DNA from: Liriodendron chinense
Lineage: Eukaryota > Streptophyta > Magnoliopsida > Magnoliales > Magnoliaceae
DNA: 64,000 nt
Assembly (NCBI GenBank): GCA_003013855.2
Contig: ML058384.1
Coordinates: 16,626,176-16,690,175 of the forward strand
Direction of reading: 5' to 3'
Below the pieces are notes generated by a model that saw only the letters and a list, made by a program, of their open reading frames with translations, searched no databases and was not told where the DNA came from. Of the stretch, positions 39,201-52,100 are shown in pieces. How positions within the stretch are numbered: position 1 is the first letter of the stretch; the number at the start of each line of letters is the position of its first letter. Both the position numbers and the translations under genes were made by a program.

Positions 39201-42200
39201 TTACTGCCAATGACTGGCAGGGAGAGACATTTCCTACAGAACCAGGAAAGGATGCAGGTGCTATTAAGGTATGCATGTTTTCCTTAAAATCTTGTAGAGC
39301 ATTTATTGGTTTAACTCTAGGCATGATCTATTACTCAAAATGCATTGTTTCTAATCTTTTGATATTTGTTGAAGCCGTCGCCAAAATCCCCCCAAATCTT
39401 GAACCCCTTTTCATTCAGGATAGGCCCATAACCCTTTTTTTTTTTAGTTTTTCCCTAAAACCCTAGCTTTCCCCCATCCGAATCTCTCTCATCTAAGCTA
39501 ATCCCACCCAATTTTCAAATCCAAACACCCCCTCTTCACCCAAATCCGAATTTCACCTTTTTTCCTATAGCCTTAGATTCCTAAATCCCTAAAACCCCAA
39601 TTCCCTCATCACTCAAACCATAATCCCTACATTAATTTTTGTCCATACCTAATTTCAGTCATACCCTAGGAACCCTAGAGCCCCATCATTGGATTTTAGA
39701 ATTAACCCTATGCTCGGATATGAAAGTTTTACCTTCCATGAGTCCTGGCCTATGAGATTTATAGTTCCGTCACGTCATGCTTGTAGTTTTTATTTTATTT
39801 TATTTTTTATGTGGTGTATGAATTCTAGCCTAATTGAATTTCTTCTATAGTGATTATTCATTGTTTCACATGTCCGCTTTAGTTTCATTCTGCATCATCC
39901 ATATAGGCCCATTGTCCCGCGTCAAATTTTGGTATCAGAGCTTTGGCTCGAAGCATAGGGTGTTTAGAGCATATCATTCATTACATCTAGGGTTGATTAG
40001 TGCATGCATCATATAGTTTTAGGTTCTCATATTGCGGCGTCTAAGGTAGAAATTTTCTTTTGGTCATAACATAGAGTTGTAGGGTCTCAAAATTCAGTCC
40101 AAAGTAGCCCCTTGTTTATGCCCACACGTTCTGGTCATGATTTTGGGTTACACATCACCACCATGAGTTAGGATCAGATTCTTGTGAAATTGATCACCAT
40201 TCTCTAGCATTTGGATGCCCTCGTGGCACAGAATGAAACCTTTTGGAGTTGCGTCACGCAATCATAGGCGTCCAATTAGGCTAACCCTGACCATGGGGAG
40301 GATGATCAATACAATGGCTTGACGAATGGCAAGTTTAAAGGGCCTAAACAGGTTATTTATGAAGTGATAGAATACGTGCCTGAAATTGATAGTGATGAGA
40401 GAAATCGAGGCGTCACTCACCATTATTGAACATGATAGAGTGGGTGTTAGTGATGGAGAGGTCGAAGTAATTGGGGCCACACCACTTCCGGTTGTCATGT
40501 GTGATCTAAATGATGGGGAGTGCTAATCTAAGCCTCTTACCATAGTGAACGCGAACGAATTTGAAAAATAGACTAGTGTGGATACGATGGTGGACACCCA
40601 CATGACTAGTGATGTGAACTTGGAAAGGACTTTTGATATCCCACCGGATGACTTATGGGATGAACTTCCACCCAAGCGAGTCATTCAACATGCAATCAAT
40701 CTTGTCCTTGGGTCGACTTTGTCAAGCTTTCCTGCTTACCAAGTGAACCTTGCGGGGCATACAGAAATGCAAAGGCAATTTGATAAACTTCTTAGAGAAG
40801 AGTTCATTCAGGAGAGTTTGAGTTTTATTCCGTGTGCCTCAGCCCTTTTCACTTCTAAGTACGATGGCACGTGGTGCACATGTGGGCACATTCTAGCCGT
40901 CCACAAGGTCCTAGTCGAGTGTCCTCAAGTATTGGGGTACATGAACATTATCCTTGTTTAGAGGAGCAATACCTCTATCAGTTAGAGCGTGTTTGTGGGA
41001 TTCTAAAGAATGAGAAATTATGTGTCACCCGCAAGAAGTGTTCTTTGATAATAATCTCCCAAGTTCTAGGTAATAGGGTTGTTTATTTGAGTCCATTGTT
41101 TCGCTGGAGCGTCTTTTAGTTTCATTCATGTCCATCTCGCATAGACCATCAGAGTTAGTAGAGTCTTTTGCACGACATATCTATGAATTGCATGATGAAA
41201 TTAGGAAGCGGATAAATGTTAGCAATGAACAATACAAATTAAATGCTAACTCACATTGTAGGTTGCAAGAATTTCAAGTGAGTGATTATGTCATGGTCCG
41301 CATACGATTAGAGTGGTTCTCGCAAGAAGCTGTTAAGAAATTACAAGCTCGTAGTGCCGGCCCTTATAAAATCTTAAAACACTTGGGCATTAATGCATAT
41401 GTAGTAGATTTTCCACCCGGCATGTGAATTAGTTCTATTTTCAATGTAGAGGATTTAGTGGCTTTCAAAAGTCACCTAGACGACTTACTTGCCCTATCTC
41501 ATGATCCATGACCTATCCTCACTCCATCTTCCCAACCTTTACCCCTTTTACAACAAAGACCTGAGAGAAAAGAAGAGATTGAAGACATTTTGGATGAGCA
41601 AGTGGTGTGACTAGTGAAGGAGGGTACTGGAAGTATCATGTCAAGTGGAAGAATATGCCAATTTTAGATTACATATGGCTTACAAAGACTGAGCTGCAGT
41701 GGGTTGATTCAGACATCCTCGAGCGGGACAGGGGTTTTACGTCGCCGGAGTTTACTTCCTTTAAGTCGGGGAGAGTTGATGTGGACATTAGGCCATCGCA
41801 TTCTTTTGCTTGAGTGTACCTGTGTAGGAGACGTGTCACGCTCATTTCGTTGTGGTTTGATGATACGTGAGAGGAGCACGTGAGAGGAGTAGAACAGCAA
41901 GCCAACACGCAGGTTTATTTGTTTTAGGCGTCGTTTTGTCTTCTTTTTATATTGTTAGCACTTTAGTGCACTTTTCTTGGATGAGGACTATAAAAGCGTT
42001 GTAGAGACCCTATTTTGATTATGACGTTTATGAATATTGCGAGAGATGAACTTGAGACCTTTAGAGATTGAAGCCCTTTTGGTGTGATGCCGGTTATTCC
42101 TTTCTATCTCTTTTCACCTTTTTTTCTTTACAAAATTCAGGTAAGTTGATTTTTCTTTCATTCGTTTCACAAATTTTTTGATATTTCTTGAAGCCTTAGC

Positions 42201-45200
42201 CAAAATCCCCCTAAATCTTGAACCCCTTTTCATTCAGGATATTCCCATAACTCTTTTTTTTTTTTTTTTAAATTTTTCCCTTAAACCCTAGCTTTCCTCC
42301 ATCCGAATCTCTCGCATCTGACCTAATCCCACCCAATTTTCAAATCTAAACACCCCCTCTTCACCCAAATCCGAATTTCACATTTTTCCCATAGCCTTAG
42401 ATCCCTAAATCCCTAAAACCCCAATTCCCTCATCACTCAAACCATAATCCCTACACTAAATTCTGTCCATACCTAATTTCAGCTCCTAGAGCTCCATCAT
42501 TGGATTTTAGAATTAACCCTAGAGCTCCATCATTGGATTTTAGAATTAACCCTATGCTCGGATATGGAAGTTTTACCTTCTATGAGTCTTGGCCTATGAG
42601 ACTTATTGTTCCGTCACTTCATGCTTGTAGTTTTTTTTTTTTATGTGGTGTATGAATTTTAGCCTAATTGAATTTCTTCTATAGTGATTTGAGTATATTT
42701 GATTTGATTGTTCATTGTTTCATATGTCTGCTTTAGTTTCATTCCGTATCATCCATATAGGCCCATTGTCCTGTGTCAGTCCTCGACTATCTCTTCATCT
42801 TGTCAGTCCCCCCCTCAACAGACTAGTGGGCCTTAAAACATATGTTCGTAGGAAGAAAGGTCCTCGCCTCTCAACTGATCTATACTCAAGTATGGCTTCT
42901 TTACTTAATCCTCTTGATCTTCCTATTGCTTTGTGCAAAGAAAAGCGTTCATGTACTACTCACCCCCGTGCCAACTTCATTTCATATAATTCTCTTTTAC
43001 GGTTATACTGGGCATTCCTTTCCAATATCTCTTCTGCCACAATTCCTAAGAGGATTTGTCAAGCTTTTAAGCTTCCTTGGTGTAAGTAAGTCTGCATGCC
43101 TTGGAAAAAAAAAAAGAGACAATGTTGTATGGGCGCCTATGTTTTGGTTGAGTTCTAAAAAAAAGTCTTCTTTTAAACTCTTTTCTAAAACCCGCTTAAG
43201 GTTTTGAAAAATGTTTAAAAACCACTCTTGCGTTTCACTAACGGTGGTCATAGAATGCCGTCTGTTATATTCCAAAATGACGTTTATGCCCTTTTTACCT
43301 TTTTGTTTCTTGCGCAAGGTGACCTGATCCACTCTAATCGTGGACTACACCAATGATGTGTTTGTTTAATCCATGTCGTCCATCCTTCATGGATTATAAT
43401 TCAAGGCATGAGCCCAAAAATGAAAAATATGCTAATCTCAAAATCTTAGATGGAACCGACAAGAGTTAACAGTGGCAATTAAATCTTATCATTAAAAAAA
43501 TGCTAGGACCCACTGTAATTATTTCTATGCCATACAATATGTTGAATAGGTAACCTGGATCTAAATTAAGGGCCCACTATAATTCTTTTTTGCCATTCAA
43601 TGTATTTGGCCCCCAAGAAGTTATCAAGGATAGGCGTTCCATCCCTTTCGTTCTTATGGTGTGGTCCACTTAAGATTTGGATTTGCCTTATATTTGGGTC
43701 CATGCCCTAAAATGACCTAAAAAATGGATGGACGGAATTGATGTATCACCAAGACTCGCCCAGAAACCAGAGAGCAGATTAGGTGAGACCTAGACACACC
43801 ATCTCCGAGATGGTGCATCCCTTACCATAGGGCCACCTTGATATACATATTTTGTATTCGCACCATTCATACATTAAAGTTGATATTTGTTTTTTACCTT
43901 CATCATGGCTTATGTGACCTTATCAACAGATTAGATGGCAAATAAAAACTTCCAAAAATTTAAGTTGCACTTTAAGAAGTTTTTAATGATAAGGAGGTCA
44001 ATCACCACTATTTTCTATGGTATGGTCAGCCTGATAATTGGACCTGCTTGATTTTTAATATAATACCCTAAAATAATCCAAAAAATGGATGGAAGATGTG
44101 GATACAAAATACATACATGAAGGTGGGCCCCACGGTAAGGGCTGCACCATCTTGGGTGAGGCCGGGGACTCACCTAATTGGCTTTCGAAGGATACAGTTT
44201 GGCTACTGACGCTGCCATGGCAAGTGGGCTACTGGTTGGTGCTTCGTGGGCCTCACCACGATGTATATGTTTTACCCAAGCTTGCCTTCCATTTTATCAA
44301 ATGATTTTATGGCATGAGCCTAAAAATGAGGTAGATCAAAATCTCAAGTGGACCATACTGCAGGAAATAGTGTTGATTGAACGCCCACCATTAAAAACTT
44401 CTTGGGGGCTACAAAATTTTTGGATCATGCTGATATTTGTTTTTTTCCCTCCATCTCGATTTATAAGACCTAATAATTAGGTTGGATGTCAAATTAACAT
44501 TACAGTGGGCCTAGGAGATTCTTAATGGTGGACATTCAATCACTATTGTTTTATGTCGTGTCGTCCATATGAGATTTAGATATAATCTACCTCAGTTTTG
44601 GGTTCAAGCCCTAAAATGATTTGTAAAAATGGATGGACGGCGTGGATATAATACACATCATGGTGGAGCCACATAAAATTGTCTAGTAGCTACTTGGCAA
44701 CTGGTAGCGTCACTAGCCAAAACCACTTCCCGGATCCAGCCGGACGCAGATTTCAGAGTGGATTAGGTGAGAACCCAGATGCACTAGCTGGGTGGGACCC
44801 TGACTGTGGGACTTACAGTGATGCATGTACCTTAAATCTGCACAATCCAACCATTTTCAAAGCTCATTTTAGGGCATGATCGCAAAAATGAAGCGGACTC
44901 AAATCTTAGTTGGACCACACCAAGGAAGTAGCCATGATCGATGTTGTCAAATCGTAAATCGTATCGTAAATCGTTTTCTTGTCTGAATCGTATCATATCG
45001 TAAATTGTAAGTTTTTTCATATTTTCATAAAAATATCATAAAATACAAAACAATTATACATAGATAAGAAAAATTAAAAAAACATATCAATCATCCATTT
45101 TCTCATGAATATGTTAAAAACACAATTTAACCATGACATTAATGATGTATGATATATCTAGGTATAAGTGAATTATTGTGTTGTAATCATTTAAAAAGTA

Positions 45201-48200
45201 ACCCTAAAAAAGATTTGCAAAGAGTCCTTAAAATTTTTCTTGTGTACCTTTTTTGAGTGTAGAATCATGTTAAAAAAAATGACATTCAATTCTATTGTGA
45301 ATCAAAAGATATCTTGATTTCTTTATTTTGGGTTTTTGAATATCAAAATCCCCAAAAGAAAAAAATAGGATATTTTTAATGGTAGAGAGCTGTCAAATCA
45401 TAGACCTATTTGCATGAATACGCATTGAAAAGATGATATGATCATATTGGTATGTTTGTAGAGTCTAAGTAAAACCCTGAATTATCAATCTACTCATAAA
45501 CCGACATAACTATCATGAATATTTTATCGGTTTTTGGTGTTTTAGCTTAATTTTGATATATGAGAATTTACGAACGGTTTAGATTTAAAGAAAACCCTAC
45601 CGTTCAAAAGACGAACTTTTCATGGAATGTAAAAAATTCACGATTGTACTTGGAATGGAAAATTGAAATCTTTATTATTGAGAATTTGATTTTTTAGTAT
45701 TTTTTATTGAATCCAAATGGGGGTACTTCCTTATTTACATAAATAATTTAAAGTAAATGGACATTTACTTAAATGTTTTTATGTAAATAAAGTATACAAT
45801 GCAGGTGTGCAGTGCAGGCAGGAATGCATGTGAGGAAAAATTGTATACAAAATAATAATAAATTAATGTTTTAAGTATTTTTTGGGCCCATTTACGAATT
45901 CCAAAATTATCTTACGATTCGGTACGATTATCGTACGATTCGATATGATTCATACGATAATCGTACGATTATTTAAGATTTACGATTTGGGTGTACGATA
46001 TGAATCGTACACCCATACGATACGATATGAATCATACGATTCATATAGTAAATCGTACGATTTTGATAACACTGGCCATGATTGAATTCCCACCATTAAA
46101 AACTTCATAGATTCCACTGGAATGTTTATCTGTCATCCAACCTGTTAATAAGGTCACAAACACCTAGACAAAGAGACCACACAAATATCATCTTGATCCA
46201 ATTTTTTGTGGCACACAAGAAGTTTTTAATGGTCAATCACCACTCTTTCTTGTACCATGGTCCATCTGGGATTTGGAACTACTTCATTTTTTTTATCATG
46301 CCTAAAAAGAAGCTTTTCAATACGGATGTATGGCGTGGATGTAGTCACATATATCGCAGTGGGCTCCATCGTCGGGGGTTCCACCCACCTCGGTGGATTC
46401 GGGTCTCACCTAATCCGCTCTCCCAGATTTCCTGCAAAAGGCTTTCCTAGAAAGTTTTGGGCTAGGGAAGCTAAGGCTCACCATGATGTTTGTGAGAAAT
46501 CCACCCTGTTCATCCGTTTTGCGAGTTTATTTTAGGACGTGAGATAAAAAATGAGCCAGATCAAAGGAAGGTGTCCCGTAGCGGTATCGGTGGGCGTAAC
46601 GGTGCCCACCGTTTCCGATACGGCCGATACGGCCCCCGTAACGGTTCAAATTTTTTTTTTTTTTGCCAAAAAATTCTAAAAAAATATAGATTAAATTCAG
46701 AAAATTCCAAACATCCCAATTATGCATTCATTTATAATTTTGAATATGTTTATGGTGGTGAAGCCAAGGTGTTCCATATCGGTAACGGTGGGCGTAACGG
46801 TGCCCATCGTTTCCTATACGGATACAGGCCGTAACGGCCGATACGGGGGCCTAACGGCCGATACGCCCCCTGTAACGGTCAAAAAATTTTTTTGTGCTAA
46901 AAAAATCTGGTAAAATATCCATTAAATCCAAAAAAATTTATATATTCCAAATATGCATTCATTTATAATTTTGAACATGTTTATGGTGGTGTAACGGTCC
47001 ACTCTTTGGTGAGAAAGCTGTGTCGGGCTGTTTGATGAATTTATTAACCTGACAACCTAAAATCGACTCCAAACTTTTAATATCGATATAAATTTATTAT
47101 AATGAATGTAATACCAAAACATATCATATTTGTAGTTTTTACTATTATTTATAATTTGGTGCATTACATACCTCATGACTCGCATATATTTCATTTCAAT
47201 ATACAGGGTTTGGAAATTTTTATGTTATACTATGTAATTCATATACCTAATAATTTAATATCATTTGCCCCTAGATCTTAAATTCATGCAATTTATTAAC
47301 ACTTATCCTACTATTGGATTAGTGAACATTTATTGGACAGTGAAGAATGAAAAATATCAAATAGTCTTATTAAAAAAGAAAAGCAAGTGTTTGCAAATTA
47401 ACGGTGAAAATTGTTTAGACAAATAAATTTTGGTATTGTGGCTAAGCAACAATAATCCTAAAAATTTAATTAGTTAATTTTAGTTGGTGGACGTTTATTG
47501 AAAATTGAAGATCAAAACAAATTTTTTTGATTGAGCTGTTCATTGTGTTTTTCATTCATCCAGGTCCATGTGAGTGATGTGACCTTACCAACAAGTATGG
47601 TGGCAAATAAACATTACAATGGGCCGTATGAAGTTTTTAACTATGGGCATTCAATCCCTACCGTGCGGCCCACCTGAGATTTGGATCTTTTTCATTTCAG
47701 GGACAATGGCTTAAAATGATCTGAAAAAACTGATGGACGGCATGGATATACAATACATAAATCAAGGTGGGCCCCATGCATTGAAACAACGCATGTGCAT
47801 GCGCATTAACCAGCATACAATACAGAGCACTAGAAATATGGCGCGACTTGGGTGAGACCCTGGAACCAGCGATGTGGGTGGGACCCTGAACATAGGGCCC
47901 ACCTCTATGTATGAATTGTATATCCATACCGTTCATCTTCTTTTAAGGATTATTTTATGCCATGAAACCAAAAATAAAGAAGATAAAGACTTTTTGTGGA
48001 CCACACTATTAGAAACACTGGTTAATGGCCATTAAAAAACTTTTGTGGGCCACAAAAGTTTTCTATCGAACTGATATATTTTTTTTCCTTTCATCCCTGT
48101 CTATGTGACCTTATCAACAGATTGGATGGTCAGTAAACATTACGGTGGACTCCAGGAAGTTTTAATGGTAGGTGTTCAATTAGCACTGCTTCCAGTGGTG

Positions 48201-49056
48201 TGGTCTACTTAAAATTTTCATGCGCTTCAATTTTAGGACTGAGTCCTAAAATAATCTAAAGAAATAGATGGACGGCATGGATATACAACGAATGCATCCA
48301 GGTGGGCCCTATGTTCGAGGTCCCACCCACATCGCTGGTTCCGGGGTCTCACCCAAGTCGCGCCCCTTGGAAGCGGATTGCGTACTGAGTAACTTCGCAC
48401 GCTAACGTGCGGAGTAAACTCTGTGGGGCCCATAGTGATTTATGTATTTTATCCACTCCGTCCATCCATCTTAACAGAAAATTTTAGGTATGGTGCCAAA
48501 AATGAAGCATATGAAAATCTAAAGTGGACCACACCACAAGAAAAGTGTGAACTGAATGTCTACCATTGAAAAATTCTCTGAGGACACAGAAGTTTTGGAT
48601 CAAGCTGATATTTGTGTTTTCCCTTCATCCATATCAATGTGATCTTATGAACAGGTTGGATGACAAATAAACATCACTGTAGGGCCTGGGAAGGTTTCAA
48701 CGGTGGAAATCATTATTCCCACTGTTTCCCGTGGCATGGTCCGCTTGAGACTTGGATATACTTAAATTTTGGGCTCAACCACTAAAATGAGCTGAAAAAA
48801 CATATGGACGGAACAGATAAAGCACATACATTCTAGGTGGGCCCAACTGAGTTTACTTCGCACGATAAGAGCGTGCGGAGTTACTACTCCGCACGCAATC
48901 CGATTCCGCGCCCCTTATGTGCGTGGCTGTGAAACAGCCACGCCTTCCTTTCTTTTTTCGAGAGATGAGAGGGAGAATGAGAGGGGAAAAAAAGGAGGGA
49001 AAATGAGAGAGAGATTCACAGCCACGCCTTCCATTCGTTTTCGAGAGACGAGAGGG

Positions 49057-49108
<52 letters not shown>

Positions 49109-52100
49109 AGAAGAAGCCGCAGCAGCCCCTCCGCGGCACCTAGCGGCAGCAACCCCGCCGCAGCAGATGAAGATGAAGAAGCAGAAGGAGGAGGAGAAGA
49201 TGAAGAAGCAAAAGAAGGAGAAGATGAAGAAGCAGAAGAATGACAGGTATTTTTTTTTTCTTTTTTTTTTCATTTTCTTTTAGGTTACTGTGCGTAACGG
49301 CTGTTATGGGGACTGTAACGGCCGTTATGCCCTATAACGGCCGTTACGACTCTCTTTTTTTGGGCCTCGCCGATTCAGCCCCATTTTGCGTAACAGTAAC
49401 CGCCGTTACCTTTACGTATCGGCCGTTACGGCCGATACGTAACCGATTTGGGACACCTTGGGTGAAGCAGTCTACTCTTTGGTGAAAAAGTTGTATTGGG
49501 CTGTCTGATGAATTTATGAAGCTGATAACCTGGAATTAACTGCAAAACTTATAAATTCAAATTTCTAAATGTCTAATACCAATAATATGTATATTAGAAT
49601 AAATGTAACATTAAAGTATTTCAATTTTCACATGTACTATTATTTTTTATAATTTACTTTATATTATTTACAATTTATTTACATACCTGAAGAGTGAGGA
49701 GTGAGGACTTGCAAAAAATAATGTATTAAGACTTCTCTTATCTTGAATCTATGACCGACTCTTGTCCTGTCAATTGAACATTCTAAAGTAGAAAAAAAAA
49801 TTAGTAGTACCTGATATACTCCCCTGCAAGCATGTTGATTAAAGATTACTTCATTGGTTGTCACTTGTCAGGGGAGTTATTTTAAACACAAGTTCGACAA
49901 TGTAAAGTGTGTGTTTTTTTGGTGAATGTATGACCATGTGGGTAATGGAAAAGACTCACCAAACCGGAACTCACCACCAAAATGAAAACCTGCTTTGTTG
50001 TGGTTGCTCAACCTCCACGTCGTTGTCGTCATCATCATCGGGTTGTTGCAGTCTTGTTGTTGCATATCCATAATATTCAGTGCCAGAGGGAAAGACCAGG
50101 TCAACGAAATCTGATGATGACTGATTCTGACTAGGCAAAGATTCTGACCCTGAGTAAGGATATCTACTAGTGCCCTTCGAATAGCCGTGCCCATACTGGT
50201 ACTCGTATTCAGGCTGTCGAGATTGAGATGAATAACTTGGATTTGGTTCATATGGTAGATGTGGAACAACGTCAGGAGGACTACTCCAACATGAAAGTGG
50301 CGGAACAGGTTCCCTATAATCCTATTGGCTGTAAGAATACCCATAATTCCTCGGATCATAGCCATACGCATGCTGATGTTCCAGATCTGTTGGTGTAGAT
50401 TGCAGTGCAGGACCTGCAGGTGCACTACTGGAGCCAGGCTCCTGCTGGCTGTATCGTGACTCAGTACACTAATAAGTTCGACCCCCTCGGCCCCACTTGC
50501 TTCGTCGAAGCTCATCAGCCTTGCGATCCGTAGACGGCTGTATGGTATCAGTAGCCCCGGTGGGTTGAGCAATGCCAGAAATGGGACCAGCATAGGTGCA
50601 TCATCATCATCATCTGTTTCAGTATCGCTAGAGCTCGCACTCTTCTGCTGAGTTTGCATGAAATCCGCCCCCCTTTCTGGGCCCAACACAAATGCACGAC
50701 TCTCTTGCTGTGCCTTGCGTATTTCTTGGTCTTCAACTTCTATTTCTTCACTATCCTCTTCTATTTCTTTTTCCCTTGCTTCCAACCAAGGTAGAAGTGG
50801 GTCTTCCTCATCATAAATATTGTCCAAGTTTATTGGACAATAATCCACATCACCGGCGTTATTGGCGTTAGGCCTCCTTGAATGCATGCGCATTCTTAGT
50901 CTCATGTTGTAAGGCATAAAGACAAGTCTATCTAACGTCCTAGTCTGAATTCTATTTCTATTCTTCGTATGAATAAGTGCAAAACAACTCCAATTTCTTT
51001 CGCAACTAGAGGAAGACGTTGTCTGGCTCAAAATCCTTACTGCAATTTTTTGGAGAGCCGGTGTGTCATCTCCGAAATTTACCCACCAGTCGGCGGGTTG
51101 CAACCTAAATACTGCATGTTGTGCAAGAGTATCTCCAAAGCTATCCTGGCGAGTTCCAAATATATCCAATTCATTCAAAGCTCTTATTTGTGCATCTAAG
51201 TCAGGCTCTAATCTCTTTATCACATTCTTTAATCCAATACGAACCTCATCATCCATAACAAATGATTGGGCATATCTATACCTAGGATTTAGGTAATAAC
51301 TTGCTGCATGAATATCGTGGTGGAGCTGCTTTGTCCATCTTTTGTCGATCAAATTCTAGTAAGATTCCAGCTTGAACAATCACGTTGAATTGCCAACTTC
51401 GCTTTATCCATGGCGTCGTAGAGGAAGCCCATCGTAGGTGCTTCATCGATTTCAACACGACGGAGTACCCTCATCAGTGGTTCCATCACCTTTAAAATTT
51501 TCTTAACCCTCTTCCAATATTTGTTCTCTTATGGTGTTTACAACATCAACCGGCATCCCTGATGTCTTCTTCCCATATTTTGTGTTGAGCCATTGTTGGG
51601 AAGCAAACATTTCACTCAACTCTCCCCTATGCTGATACAAACTCTCTAAAGCTATAAAGTTTGTTGCAAATCCAGTCGTCGCTGGCCTAAGCAACTCTCG
51701 TCCCTTCGTGAACTTCCTCATTATTGCAACTAGGTGATTATGGTTGTAAATAAATGTTGTCACCTCTTTTGCTTTTTCAACCATTTCTTTGACATTCTTT
51801 CTCTTTCCAATATCTTCCAATATAAGATCAATACAATGTGCAGCACACAGTGACCAAAATAGATGTGGTCTCTTTAGCATCAACAAATTTCCTATAGACT
51901 TATATGTTACTTCATTATCTGCCACAATCTGCACCACATTCTCCTCCCCAATCTCATCCACTACTTTATCCATCAAGCTAAAAATATATTTAGCATTTTT
52001 TATTTCATCCGAGGCATCAATTGACCTGTGGTACACTGTTCCTAAGTGGCAATACACAATGAAGTTGATCATGCTGCGTCTTGTTGGGCCAGTCCAACCA

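Larger units (their letters stand above)
39360..42778 (+). mobile_element. Ty3/gypsy element with LTRs, internally deleted
   Basis: LTRs 39360-39924 and 42179-42778 match closely, start TGATATTT and end GTCA, and TGGTATCAGAGC follows the first. Remnants between them: start of reverse transcriptase at 40578-40961, integrase C-terminus at 41128-41427, and a chromodomain-like tail. Most of Gag, RT core and integrase core are missing. No matching 5-bp target duplication is seen (left TCTTT, right GTCCT), so the element was rearranged or recombined with another copy. Confidence 0.9.
46765..49460. mobile_element. Nested non-autonomous hAT of the same CAAGGTGT family (2.7 kb)
   Basis: Perfect 8-bp target duplication GGTGAAGC (46757-46764 and 49461-49468). 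Ends CAAGGTGTTCCATATCGG and CCGATTTGGGACACCTTG. Its first 240 bp parallel the first 200 bp of the host hAT (including TATGCATTCATTTATAATTT and TGTTTATGGTGGTG), and 47000-47240 matches host sequence after 49468 (CACTCTTTGGTGA, GGGCTGT.TGATGAATTTAT). It has no transposase. In its place are foldback copies, a hairpin-rich stretch and an (AG)n run. Confidence 0.93.

Noticed and set aside
44089..44480. Open frames of 71 and 100 residues
   Set aside because: They run through foldback repeat copies and recur as similar nonsense in other copies.
45882..46085. Open frame rich in RYDSYT-like residues
   Set aside because: Translation of the ATCGTACGAT words of the CARTGTT element.
48853..49273. Serine/leucine-rich and arginine/glutamate-rich open frames
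   Set aside because: Created by (AG)n and GAAGAAG simple repeats inside the nested hAT.
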